DNA from: Lethocerus indicus
Lineage: Eukaryota > Arthropoda > Insecta > Hemiptera > Belostomatidae
Length of the DNA stretch: 64,000 bases
Reading direction: 5' to 3'
NCBI GenBank assembly: GCA_019843655.1
Contig: JACDQD010000003.1
Span: 12,650,925-12,714,924, forward strand
A model generated the notes under the pieces. It was not told the origin of the DNA and made no database searches. It worked only from the letters and a program-made list of their open reading frames with translations. Of the stretch, positions 20,831-34,396 are shown in pieces. A program made the translations under genes and the position numbers. The stretch's first letter is position 1. Each line of letters starts with the position of its first letter.

Positions 20831-23800
20831 GTGCGACTAGTGGCCGGTTGCAGGGTGGAAGGCTAGCTTGGCGGTCCCCCACCCCTCACAGCCGGCCTTC
20901 ATCCCCTCCCAAAACCGCCCCCCGCCAACCCCCTCCCTCCTTTTTCACTCTCCTTCCAGGCCCCTTTTTTCTAATAAATAAAGGAGTCTCCACAACCCCC
21001 CCCCCCGGCCTGGTTTTCCCCCGGGGCACCGAACTTTCCTGGCTGATTTTTAAATCCCGAGAATGCCTTTTCGACACGACGAGAGGAAAAACCGCGGAAA
21101 TTATTATTTCGTTTTATTTCTATTTTCCAATCACTTTTTAACGATCTCGATCATTGAATAACTATTAAATTATCAATGAAAACCGATTGGTCATATGGGT
21201 TCTGGACCCATGTTGAACAGTCGCAGCCGGACTGTATTTATAATGCGTATGATACAGTCGAAATTATTGTAAGAGCATCTCTTCGTTCAAACAACAGATA
21301 AGTTTTTGATCCTCCATTTATAATGCACAGCATAGCTTTTAAGGGAAACGAATTCCCTGCTTGTCATACATTTGATTGAATTCATTAAATTCGATTACTT
21401 GTCTAACGCCTCGTATGTATTTTAAAAATTCAGATTTCTTCCCTTGGACAAAAAATAAAGTATCCTATTGTCTGGTCTATGTATCATATGATCAATTTGT
21501 ATCCAGATTACACGCTTCATTTTATGAAAATAAGAAATCGGTAATGGGATAATAAAACAATAATGTAGATTGTTTTATAGTGGATTACACTTACACTTAA
21601 ATAACAGTTTTTCTGAATATATTATACTTATTTTTTGTGACGGTTTAACATTGGTCAGATGAATTTTCGTATCCAATTCTCCCGTGAGCTCCGGCCGGTT
21701 TGAAGAAAACAACATTTTTTCAAAAATTAAATTTTCGACTGAACTAACTAGGACTCATGCCGGGGAGCGCGAACCCTTCACCCACGTAAAATAGTCGAAA
21801 GATATGTATTTAAATAAAAATTCTTTCGGAAGAGTATAAGCCTTTTCCACATAATACAGTTTATGAGTTTAATTAATTAGTTTAATTGAGTTTCGCTGTT
21901 AATTATGAACTTGAAATGAACAAACCCACATATATTTTTCTTTAATTAATTTAAGTAAATAAAATGTACCGTCAATGTTCGCCCCACTGCCCTTAGCGTT
22001 TACATCACGGTATCGGGCATTGTACCCGGACGTCTACCTCCTTTTGAATAGTTTGCCTTTTGCTGTGAAAAAATTAAAAACCAGCCCCGGGGAAACCCCG
22101 CAGTAAACCGGGCGGATAACGGATTGCCGGAGTCCTCCTCACAGGTGGCGCCCCCTTTAATAAATGCATAAAGCGTACAATACATACACACGGCTATTGA
22201 ATGATAGGTCTTTAAAGAACATAATTCAGCAGATCGTATCGCCTACTTTTTATCCTATTCTACGAGGTTGTGTCGAAACATACAATTCGACATGTTTTAT
22301 TTTTAAAAACGGTTCATATCTGAACCGACCAACCATATCTGAATAAGTAATGGCCACGACTAGTACAATTTTAATACCGACAATAATTAATGTTATTCCA
22401 GTGTCGCAATTTAAGAATTGGTCTAAAGAATAATTTACAAGCGAAATACATGCATTTTTTTAATACTCGTTTTAAGAGGATTACTTGTGTCAACTTGGGT
22501 TACGGCAGTATACACGCATTTATAATTCACGTGGTAGCCTTTAAGGGAATAAGGTCCCCGTGCACTATGAGTGATGAGAGTTCATTTTCTACTATAAAAA
22601 AATCTTTTATTCTATAACGGTTTTTAGAAATTAATTATCATCGTTGTATAATACCAATGACAATTTTTTTGAGTGTATTCTGATTAAACAGAAGCGAATG
22701 CTAATAAAACGTGGATGTATGCATGTATATAGCTTTATTTTTAGATCGCAGTTGAAATTGGTCAATGAGCGTGATTCGGATGTTTGGTAAAATATAATGT
22801 AACAAACATATTATCCGTACTAGTTTATTTTCCGCTGCGGTGACCGGAACAATGGCCCCTTCCACTGGTGGTTGAGCGTCCCATTGTTGGAGACCAGCGT
22901 AACTGCCTAAGCTGACCACCGGCCAAACAGATTGTTGAAACTTCGTTATTTTCCTGTCGTTTTTAGATGGATATCAGACAAGATTGTTCTGATTTAAAAC
23001 GCTCTGATACAAACAACTGCTTCTAGTGTAACGTATTTACCTGATCCAAGGAGCAAAGATAAGGCTTGATGATATGAAATTATTTTTCACCCAGATAAGA
23101 TTGAAAGAATTTATTAAAAACGAAGGAATGACTCATAAGTTGTTAACAAAGGTAATGGATGACTCATGACTACATGATGAGTCTAGACTATAGTGTAAAA
23201 CACTTCTCCTCTTATGGAACGTATTCTTTTTTAATCGCGATGCACGCTATTCGATTGGACAGCTCGATATTTTAAATATTTAACTAATTTAATAAAATGG
23301 AAGCTGTGGTTGTAGTCTATAAGGGCGTTGTGATATTTCGGTAGGTTCTGAAAGATGAGTGAAAGGTTTGGTCTCTCTGGACTTCGTGGTAATTATGAAA
23401 TGAGAATGATGGAGGAGAGCACTAATTTATTTATTTATATGAACATAAATGAATAGGACACAAAATGGAGGCACAATTTGAAACGGTTTGCTTTGGGACC
23501 GGCATTTTCAAACAACACGTTAATCGTGTTTTCGTTCAGAGTACAGACACAATTAACTGAATAATTACGGACAGGTAGGGTTGTGGGCAAAGCGGCCGAT
23601 ATCATCTTTTCCTCTCACTGTGGAGGTTTAATTTAATTTATTAAGTTAGCTTAATATGTTCTTAGAACTTCAATGCATACAACATTAATATATATCTTAC
23701 TGCCTTTTGTTTCAATTATTAGTTTAACTAACTAGCAATAGCCTAATATTTCTAGTTACATCAAATAACAATAAACTAGTCTGTAATTAATTCTACTAAA

Positions 23801-25460
23801 TGTATGCCCCCTGCAACAATCTTCATGGGCGCATGCAGCGCCTCGGGGACATTATCTTCTTTGTAAAATTGTTTCCGAGATTAGTCAAACAAATTGAAAG
23901 ATTACGGGTTTATTAGGTAATAATGCGACGTTATATACCTTCAAAAACGTATTTTTTCATGTATATTACCGAGACAATCAAATTTGTAATGACTGTTTGT
24001 GGATTCGCTAAAGTCTGAAATATCATCAATCTTGCGTGATAATGAAATTACTACCGACTATGTGTCATGAAATATTCTGGCAAGAACCTAACTGTGAATG
24101 AAGGAATTTATCAACGTCTTTCAGAACGATTCTTCAAACCTCCACCGTGGCACATGCACAGTTTAATTTTAGTGCTAATGAATGGGCTGCTAATTAGACG
24201 AAACCCGTAACGGTACTTTTCTAAAACAGGCCTGAACAATAAACGATAAAATCTTTTCCTCTCACTCGGATGTTTAATTACATATTTATAAGTCTTACGT
24301 AATATTTTTTCCTAACGAATACAACGGTCATTAGCGCGATTAACAGAGGCCGGTCGATTCATCCCTTCGTATTTCATTCGGAAATTATAAGATACGAGCT
24401 AATTGGACCGAACCAATATTATATAGTTTTGATTAAGACATTCAATACAAATAGTTAATTACAACGAATACAATATTTTGGAAAATAATGGCAAATCCGA
24501 TTCGTTGTACAAATCCATCTGTGTGAAAACACAGCGCTTCAGACAGCGATTAGTACGCCATTTATAGTATGATTCCTCTATAAATGCCAGAAGGGCTACT
24601 TTAGCCGGGATTCGACTAGCTAGGGGAGGCTTTATAAAATACAATATTTAAACCTTTAGAACCCAATATATAACGAAACTGACTGCCAGTTTGTTTAGTG
24701 AACTGAATATAATATATTACATTGAATACGCTAACAAAAATCGAATCGAATGCGGGATAGTAAATACTTGATGTAACAAGGAGCACGAAGTCTTACGGTT
24801 AGAAAACGGCAAGAAAGGAGATTATTTCTTAGGCTTATCAGGCTCCAGAAACGTTTCAAGATAAATAAATCAATGTTTGGATTCGATTCTCTGCCATTTA
24901 AGGGCATACTATTTTCCTTGAACTCGCTCGTAATCTGACGCCAGCCCTAAAATAAATTCATTCCAACCATTTATTATCTCTCGAATGAGAGATAAAAGTA
25001 GTACAAATAATCTTAATTCGCTCGTATGAAACGTGGCTTGGCCGATCTAACTATGTATCTTATTGTACGTTTCCACAGTTAAAAGGATATCCATATTGTA
25101 TGGTATAATACATTCTCCTATCAGAATCTTTTTAACCTTTGAAAAATAAATAGTATTTCGAACTTGGTTCTAATACTGTTCATGCCCTGTACGGATTCAT
25201 TAAAATATTAAATTTATATTATGTTCTTCTATTACGGATACGTGCAATATTTAATGCGTATTCACATTCACATCCACAACTAAATAAAAAATTATATATA
25301 TGTATGCATATAAATTTGAATAATTAATTATTAAAAACATATATGGAAAAACGTTGCACATATCATAAGCTTATTTTATTTTAGGATACCTCTACTGGGG
25401 TCCTGGAAGGTTCTGAATTTGTTTACACTGTCGAATAAAATTGTCCGCTAATGGTCCTAT
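20782..25460. other. Gene-free stretch immediately upstream of hb
   Basis: A GC-rich patch at 20790-21060 includes an 11-C run (20996-21006); the rest is AT-rich. The phrase ATCTTTTCCTCTCACT recurs near 23605 and 24250 followed by related AT-rich text, a possible old duplicated repeat. No recognisable gene. Confidence 0.55.
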
Positions 25461-25487
25461 GCTAGACCGGTTTCGGCTTTTCGGCAT
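25461..25487 (-). repeat. Hammerhead-bearing repeat, copy C (3' half only)
   Basis: The minus strand has GCCGAAACCGGTCTAGC, identical to the 3' half of the core in copies A and B. The CUGANGA half and the 5' strand of stem II are lost. The flanks do not align well. Confidence 0.5.
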
Positions 25488-28400
25488 AAAATTGTTGACT
25501 GGATGTGTAGGTGGATTCTACTGGCGATGGTTAGAAACGGTACCGAGTCTAGCCTGGGACGAAATCAGCGAGTAGAGGCGGACGTTTTCAAGAGTAGCGA
25601 GTTTATTGTATGTTGTAGAGTAGGTGTTTTCGTGAGGAACCGGCCATCCCAGTCACTATCCACACATTCAGTCACTGTATGACGTTGTGCACTTCTGATA
25701 TTCTGGATAATGTTTAAAGTACTAGGTGGTCCCTCCGCAGCGCTTATAAGTCAATGTTTGGTCGGCAATGACCGCCGGCAAAAACGTACGGGGTAGATGA
25801 ATGGGGGTGGGTTGGGGACTATTTAATTTGGACCGGCCTCCAGGCTTAAGAAAGGCCGGGATTAAATCAAGTAAGTCTATGTGGGCGATATTTCGGGGCG
25901 GGTAGTGCGGAGGGGGGAGAAGGGGCCATAATTGGTGGTGACCCTCCTATACGTGTGTCCGCCTCCAGTCCGTTTCTTTCCAAATATCGGGAAGGGGGAT
26001 TCGGCGTGTCCCCAGGTGACTCACGCCGCCCAGCGGTACACCACAATGAAACCCTGCACGGTGGAAGGGTTGTCCGCCCCGGGTAAACAACACCCCCAGA
26101 ACGTCGCATTTAATTACTCAGAACCCACATGATTCATGGCGTCATTGAAAACCCTTTCTTGATCGCGAGTAAATACATTCCGACAATGGATCGGGGCACG
26201 TTCTGCTAAAAGAATACATTCTACGTGGCATTTCCTTATTTAACGTAGTAATACAGCATTGTTGACACCTACTTAGGGATGACAGAGGAGAGGGGCAACA
26301 AAATAAAATATCAAAGATGGTGAAATGTTATGGAAATATTAAGTAGAACCAGTTGGCCATTAGCTTCGCATGTTCCTTCTCTTGACTATGAATCGATTTA
26401 ATTTTTTTCATATGAAAACGCGTTTCCAATCGTTCGCTCGGTCGTATGCAGACCGGTTATCACAATCGAAACCATGATCGGACAGGACCATCGCAAACTG
26501 AAACGCGTATCAGTCTCACCAAGTCACTGAAAGAAGCCCGGTTTGTCATAGGACCAAATCACCGAATGGAAACGGATGGTCACAAGAGTGATTATGATAT
26601 TCTAAACCTTCACGTATTCCCCCCAACATGAACGGTAATTAATATTGCATACTTATAAGAAGAACTAACTAAAATCATAATGTAAAAAGGTGCAATACCC
26701 GGTACAAGGAGAGTTAACAAAATGTTTTAATAAAATATCGTACGGAATTGTACCGCTACGGTCGGTAGGAATGCGATATTTCGACATGTCCGTCGACAGT
26801 CCGAGATGACCAACTGTCACCCCGGTTGAAACATTTTGTCCCCCCTAAACTGTTTCAGGTTTGCGCATATGCCCGGTACGGAGTACGGACAGAGAATTTG
26901 CTTTCTTTTCCGCTTGCCGATACAAATCCGGAGGCAGTGAGCGCTGGCCGTCTGTGGGTGACATGGCCGGCGGTCAGCGGGCGATTGGGCAGGCGGGCCG
27001 GCTTTGTTTGGCCGGCCATCACCGGCCGGCGATGAATGGCCCCGAGGTGCCATTAGGGCAATCATCGGCCGGCACCCCCTCCGCCCTCAATTTATTGTCC
27101 GAGATAAAATACAAAGGGTAGCCGGGGCTGCGTGTTGGACGGAGGGTGGGTCCGGCCAGCGGTCACCCCTCTGAGTCACCCGCTCCCTCCTTGATTTATC
27201 GCCCCGATCGTCCGCCCCACCTTCGAATAAATAATACATTTTCGGTCCGATCGATATCTCCGTCGTCCACCGATACCCGGACACTTGACCCGCGCCCGCC
27301 CCGGCCTCGTTCGCTATTGGTCTTCCTCCCCCTCCTTTGACCCTTAAATAAAATCGGTAGCGGTTAATATACAGAGTCCTAATAACCGCCAGAAGCGGAC
27401 GGACATCCTGTTAACGGTATCTTCCTCTCATTTATTCTAAACGCTACGAACATTGTTGGCCGGTTCAACAATGACCTGTTTATATGCCAACATTGGTCTG
27501 TGACTTCATTCACAGCAAGGCCATCGACTGTTGTCATGGAATCAAACATTGCTCAAATTTTGATTAAAAAGTGTGATTAGAAAGAAATATAAATTTGAAA
27601 TAGTTTTGTATAAGCTTTTACTTCGAAGCAATTATAAATAAATAAGTTGACATATAAAGTAGATCAAAATTACGTAATCTCTCTGAAGCATCATAGCTAT
27701 GATCAATATTAACAGGTCAGTAGTGATAAACACAGCAATTCCCTTGGCTCGGTCATTGGGTCAGCTTCAATTAGTTGAAAATATTAGCCTCCAGAAACTG
27801 CAGAACTCCTTAAGAAACTTTGACAGAAAATTTCAAGGAAATACCACCGTCCTGTGCTTGCAACGTAACGCTGCCACTATGTTAAAAGGGGGGGGGTTAG
27901 ACATGCATTCTACATACTGGAACTTTTTTAGAGAGCAATCTTTTTAAATAAATAAAAAATATTCCGAATTGTTGGCTATCGATCACATTTCGTCCCAATA
28001 TTCATCGGTTCCAGTCATCCTCGCACCATGTAATCTCTCGTTCGCTGGGAGCGCACGAAACATTTATGTATTTTTCATCGGTTACACCGGGATTCGTCTC
28101 TTGCATATTTAATCGATTCTAAACAGGACGGCTAACTGGCCCGGTGTGTTTAAATTCCGATGGGGGGATTGGCCGGCTCGGAAGTAAGGATATCCTGTCT
28201 CAAATCCCGGAGAGGAGGATCCCTTCGGTAAATAGTAAATGGGGCCGCTGGGATGAGTGGAGAACTTAGACGAACGCCCCCTTCCACGTGCTTTTATTTT
28301 ACGAGGATTCCCTTTTAAAGCCAATCCTACAGGAAGAACTTCTCCGGCCCCCATTTCCAAGGATCAGTCCGGGCCCGGGGTTCTTTCAACTGTTGCGAAG

Positions 28401-30093
28401 GAAAAGTGAATCATTCCGTAGAACGTATTATGAATGAAGGAAATTATAAATGTGAGTTTCTGTATTAATTAATTGTCATTCAATTATCATACTATTGGCT
28501 GAGTTTGCATCAGTAGTGTACCGGTAAATAATTACTTCGGTAAAGTCGTCCCCTGTACATACATATCCGGAAATTATTTTACCTCACTACTTCGTGGGTA
28601 AATTTTAACTTCAGAAATAAATAATTTTGCGGAAATATAATGTAAAATACAGCGAATGAATGTAAGGACAATAATAAACCATTAGAAAAGGAATCTAGGG
28701 TCGCTCGCAGAGGCTGACGAAACGGGCCGTGAAAACCCCATTTTTGAGCGACGCCAGAGGGTAATGACTAATACTTTCTCTGTTGGGAAAGTAAAAATTC
28801 CAATTCTGAAATAAATTTCCGGCTACCGATGATAATCCTTTAAGGGGGAGCTTAGGAAAGTCCTGAGAGAGGTAACAATAGACGCCTCCCCCATCTCCCT
28901 ACACGACCCATTGCTCCCAGCGTCACTGGGTCATTGGTAACTGGATTGAAAACATTTACCAATTATTAACTTGTAAATCTTCCACTAAAGCATCTAAAAA
29001 TTGATCTTATCAAAAAGTATCTTGAAAGAAATAATAAAATCAAAGCACACCTAATATATTAATGAAACAATGGTCAACGTTTAATTTTTTTACAATTAGC
29101 AATTTAGGAGTCTGTTTTAAGTTTTATTTTGGGAGGTAAACTATATCGGAAAACGTGTTTTCTGGTCTGGAATACCATGGTTCATATTATCTCGGATACA
29201 TCTCGGAACATATAAAATACTAATATATATAGCAGGGTATATAGCATGTGCAGGTACCTAACTTTCCGACAATATATTACTGAAGAATCAGATCTAGCTT
29301 TAGATCGTAAGAACGGTGATCATATTATCCTTAATTATTATCATTGACGTTTCCTTGTACTAAGTCGGCTTCTGAAAATTCCCCCGACATCCGGAACCGA
29401 TTTAACCCTAATTGAACTCTGGCCCGGGCCAATATAGGAAGGGACGCTTCTTTCCAGGGACAAAAAAATGTCATGCGGAACATGCGGACCGTATTAAGAT
29501 GGCCCTGGGGTTCACGCCAACCTTCTCCTCGACAGAACAAGCCGCCCTCGTAACGCGGCCCTTTCGGCCGAGGGAAGACCGTTACCTTAAGGAGAACTCT
29601 GAGCTTTTTTCTTGCTCGCTCCTCACTTTTCTGTTCCCAGTTTTTGCCCGGGCGTCATAAAACCGGGTCCGGCTAACCCTTTTCCGCTCGTAACCTTGGT
29701 ACCGACCCCTCTAACATTTTATACCGGTCCAATTTACATGTCGGCCGCCTGTTTTGACCCGGGGAGGTTTAATTTTTTGTCTGTTTTTACTCTGCGAGGG
29801 ATTCGTAAGAGATGGGTAAAATTTATGAGCAATTCTACCCTTTAGAACTTTGCCGTCCGTTTAGTACACGGGGCTATTTCTGGGAAGTTTAGTCCTCGAT
29901 ATGTACTTTCTTTATACGGGACAAATAAAATACCGTGGCGTTAAACATATTTGACTACTATTTATTTCTAGCCCTATGAAGATAATTCTCAGTGAGATTT
30001 TCCCAACATATATTTTTTCAAATACAGATATTCAACTATATATTAAAGTATTTCATGCGATTTTCTGACTCCATTTGCATGGAGTCTGTCTTA
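25488..30093. other. Gene-free stretch with several GC-rich islands
   Basis: Islands at about 25720-26110, 26820-27340, 28100-28380, 28690-28930 and 29340-29760. The 26820-27340 island has a dense cluster of GGCCGGC palindromes (about 26965-27072) and embedded homeodomain-type cores such as CCATTAGG. Open frames in them (up to about 86 codons) overlap on both strands and show no domain. Possible cis-regulatory modules; not shown. Confidence 0.5.
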
Positions 30094-30130
30094 AGCTAGG
30101 CCGATTTTAACTTTTCACCGTCGTCAGTGT
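30094..30130 (-). repeat. Hammerhead-bearing repeat, copy H (decayed)
   Basis: The minus strand has CTGACGA, then a stem II-like GGTGAAAAG segment, AAAATCGGCC and TAGC. CUGANGA is kept but GAAA has become AAAA and the cleavage triplet GCC. The order and spacing of blocks match copies A and B. Confidence 0.45.
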
Positions 30131-33100
30131 ACATTAAAAACGGAGTGCCAACGTTTCAAATAATTCTCAGCATTAGGTGACAGTGCAGGCAGAATTCTTG
30201 GCCCTGTGAAACAAGTAGGTACCTTACTAATAGTATAGTTCGTTGCTATGTAGTATAAGTGGCGCAAATGGTTTAGCAGAATTGTTGGTCCTGTATGATG
30301 AGGCCAGATGGGATTTTTATGCAGGTAGAGTATTTAAACTTCGTCTAAGCCTGAAGACCTTTCGAAAGATTATTTAAATTAGTTTCTAAGCACTTTCCCA
30401 GGGTTTTTTACCATACAGTTCCATTGATACGGAGGCTATAACTGATCATAAGTGGAAGTGGAATGTCCTTTTGGAGAAGCTCCGCTTTTGGGAGGAAGAA
30501 CGATGAAGAAGAAGAAGAAAAGGAAAACAATGGAATTCCTCTTCAAGCATTTGTAATAATTTATTGGTGAAGGAATGAAGAACATTTAAAAATGGGGTTC
30601 GCGCTGTTTACGGTTTGGATCGATGGTTTTTCCACTCCTCAAACCGTTCATCGAGCACAATCGTCCGAGAGGTTATTTCAATGGAGGGTTTGGCTTTTGG
30701 AGCCAAAGAGCTTCTATCCAAAAATGGAAATATGCGGTGAGCTATCAAAGATAGAATGAAAGCTGTTTGTCAAATTTATTGGATTCATTAATGGAGAAAA
30801 AACTTTAAAATGTAGGTTTAATTTTTTACTTAAAAATATCATTAAAAAAATATACTTTAGAGCTACTGGTTGCTCGCGATCGACAATTTCCGAGGAAATT
30901 CCTGTAGCGTATGCCAAGCTATCGTGGCCTAGCACGTGGGGCTCTACCCCTATCCTTACCTTCGCATTCTCTATTTGCATTCGTTGGGCCAACTGAGGTG
31001 TCGTGATGGACAAAACCGAATACCCAACAATAATTTAAATTAGAAATGGCGAAAAATTCGAGAAAGAAGAAGGTGGAAAATAAGTACGCAGTTGTCGTGT
31101 GGGCAATATGAGGTCTGTCGAAGTAGTTGGGGCAAATTTGCAGGAGGCCTGGAGCCTGGGGCCGGGAGCCCGGAGTGTCGCATGTGCTGGAGCAGGAAGT
31201 GGAGCAGGTGATCCAAGGGCCGGGATGTGACGGATGGGAATGGCGGGGTGGCCGCCGCGTCTTTTCCTGTTTTGGAGCCGGGGAAAAAATATTCCTCCCC
31301 AGACTCGTCTATCGTGGGGTGGGCCTTAGATGAGAGCACTTTGGGTAATGAGTAGCAGGAGGGCCGTAGGGCGCGTGCTCCCCCCACTTGCCCTATTCAC
31401 CCGCCAGGGTAGTTAGCCCAGCTCGTTAAACAGACAACCCCGGTTGTGTTTTAGCTATCTCTTTTCCGCCCCTCTCATCGCTTCCTATCCTTGTTTAGCC
31501 AAGATTATTTCATTTATACATTTCAGCCCTATCTGGAGCGTCGAGACTAAGTGCGAAAATGTTATCGTTAATTATAAGTTGTAAGGTTATATGTAAATTA
31601 ATAATAGGCAAATCACTGCCCGAGGAGAGTAACGTTTATATTAATAATGTAATATTCTGTTTACTCGAATGTTGTTTTAAGGTTAAAAGTAAATACAAGG
31701 TTGAATACCAGAGAAATCGGATCAGTCATTCTAGCGATCTTCTACCTCCACTCACTGATCTAGACCGGTGTTATCAACATAATACTTTGGAAACTCTATG
31801 TTAAAACCAATGTAGCAATGTATTTAATGTCATGATAATGCAGTTAGGGAATTTTCTGGGCGAATTTTCGTCGGCTTGAAACTCTCCGGTTGCTCAAAAT
31901 AATTAATCGTATTTAGTAATGGAGTAATCGAATGTCGTCGTACAATGCCCCTATACTTTACTGAACCGAAGTGCTAAAAATAAAAAAGTTTTCTTATTTG
32001 CATTGTGAAAGCCTGAATACTATTGTATGTTTTTACGTTTTCCAAAGGAATTTATTTCAAAATGCGCATCACTCGTTTAAACCAAAATTTAAGAAGTTAG
32101 CTGGAGTGGAGGGGCTATGTAGTTGATCTAGTGCGAGGGTCCTTAGTTTAAACTTTGAATGATATTCTTAAGCTCCGTAACGACTTTCAACGGCCGTCCG
32201 GTGAAATACACTGGAGGCGGGGGATTTCATCCGGACGAAAAGAGGTTTACGAGAAGGAACGTAGCGGTCGGGTACAATGGAAGCAACGGCAACATTCCCA
32301 GGCCGCAATTGGCCGGTTTCAGAAAGAGAAACGGGAGAAAAAAGTGCGGGTCCGAGCTGGAAATTAGGGTGTAAATGTTGGGACAGGACAGTGGGGTGTC
32401 GGCCAGGGGTCAATTGTAAAACAGAGCTGCACCCGGCCCGGGGCCAGCTGAACCGGACCCGACTCTAAATAAATCACCTACGGCTTCGATTCAATAATGG
32501 ACCCGGCAATAAGGGTTGGATGGAACTGAACTGGACGGCGGTGAGGGGAGGGGGAGGATTAAGTCCGCGCTAACACCTCAAATAAGTCTCTCTCCCCCCG
32601 CAACCCCCAACGCTTCTCTTCTTTCTCTTTCTGGCTCCGGTCCAATAACGGACGCCGGCCGTGGACGAGGGTTGGGGGACTTCATTTGTCACCTATTCAG
32701 ATCCCGTGACCGACTTCATTAAACGGCCTCCCCGGACACTGTCCCCGAGGAGAGAAACCTCCGAATTCGCGACGATTACGTCCATTCGGAAATGGAAGTT
32801 TCTAGAAACCGTCAATAAGCGATAATCATTTTCGGAACAGTTTCACAGCTTGGTAATTATGCGCCACGGATCTACAGAGGTCTGTTTTTATGCCACTTTC
32901 GAAGTCGCAGTTTAATCGAACCGCCCGTGACCGTCATAACAACATCTGAAGCAACTGTTTTTCGAGACGGCATTAATTGCCGAATGCTCTCTGGGCCGTG
33001 CCCGGGGGGCCGTCTCTATCTCGACTAATCTACCGACTATTCGTCCCGGACGGTATTATAGTTTTAAAAAACGCAAAAACAAGTACATTAGCGCCCGTAA

Positions 33101-34354
33101 CACGAAGTGCCAAACAACCTAAACGAGCTCGTTTGCGACACGAAGTAACTGTAAATCGGAATCCAAATAATTTGGCAATTATCGAGGGCGATTGTGAAAA
33201 TATCGAGGGCCGTAATATCGCCGGTTTCAAGAACAATGCGCTCGAGTTTGCTGATTATAATATTCCCTATAACATTTTCAACAATTTTATAATCATTGAA
33301 ATATTCTATGAAGCTGTATCGTTTGTTTGTTAATTTGTTGCATATAGCGTTGCTTGTTTTCGGATAATTGGAATTAGGATTGGCCAGACACTGGTGGAAT
33401 GTTTTATATTTCGAGTGGCTCAAAAAATCTCAAAAAAACACCTAATATTTATTTAGCGCAATCGGATTCCTGGGCGGTTAAAGAATCGACATGCACCATT
33501 TCAGTTCGATTTGGATTGTACGTTTGCTTATAGTATTTTCAACGAGCACTTGTAATTATTGTTTCTGATCTAAAATAAGAATACCCTCGGGAATATTTCA
33601 TTTCGACTGTACCTACAACTTGGCTCTAATTTTAACTGACTTAAGAAAATAGTGGACTATAAGAAAACAGCGTTGTATCGGTTGTAATATTTCATGATGA
33701 GATGAAAATTGCATTGATTAAGTACAACTTATTCTGTCTTGCCCTTCAGGAAACGTCCATATCAGAGACCGGGTTGTGGCTGGCTTAAGTAACGATTCAT
33801 CTTACAGGGTAAATGAACTGCACGTAATAATTCGTTTTCGATCAAATAAATTTCGATTGGAAATCCCGATCCATGAAAATTCAAGGAACATTGCGGTTAA
33901 TGTTCGGTCCAACGGATTTTTTCCCAAATTTATTTAATAGTTAATAATTGACTGCGCCATGTCCAAATTGTGCAACCACAGCGTAGAGAATTCACACACA
34001 TCTTTAATAAACTGATTTGTCGAAAAATGTTTGATCTTATTCAATGTTGTTGGATTTGGGGTAATTTTTCTGGTGTTGGCCCCAAAAGTGAAGTGGCGAG
34101 TAACTGTTACGGTAAAGGAGACGGGAGAGAAGACCCTGCAGCATCTGTGGCTATAAATCAGAGCCGCGGTGGGCCAACTATAAAAATTTCCGAATTTTAC
34201 CACTTTACCATCACAATGGCGCCATTGTAGTCCGGGGGTCGACCTCTGGGTGTATTAATGACCGTCCGGAGGGAGAAGAATGGGGGGCATCTGGGGCCGA
34301 CAAAACCGTGCGACCTTTCCGCTTTATTTCCGCAAATTTTGCTCGATCGGAGGG
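30131..34354. other. Gene-free stretch
   Basis: GC-rich islands at about 31100-31500, 32150-32780 and 34130-34560. A (GAA)n-like purine run lies near 30505-30525. No recognisable gene. A frame at 32977-33333 starts at TTG and has no homology that I know. Confidence 0.5.
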
Positions 34355-34396
34355 GTCGGGGTCGACGAGCTTTGACCCACGGGGCCCGACCCCGAC
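34355..34396. repeat. Perfect 10-bp GC-rich inverted repeat
   Basis: GTCGGGGTCG (34355-34364) and CGACCCCGAC (34387-34396), with a 22-bp spacer, inside a GC-rich island. It could form a stem-loop or be a paired protein-binding site. Confidence 0.7.

Noticed and set aside
30258..30275. TGGCGCAAATGG as a tRNA or SINE A box
   Set aside because: No B box (GGTTCGANNCC) is found within 30-60 bases and no cloverleaf pairing is visible.
31755..31775. CTAGACCGGTGTTATC as another hammerhead copy
   Set aside because: Only about 10 bases match; neither CUGANGA nor GAAA is present.
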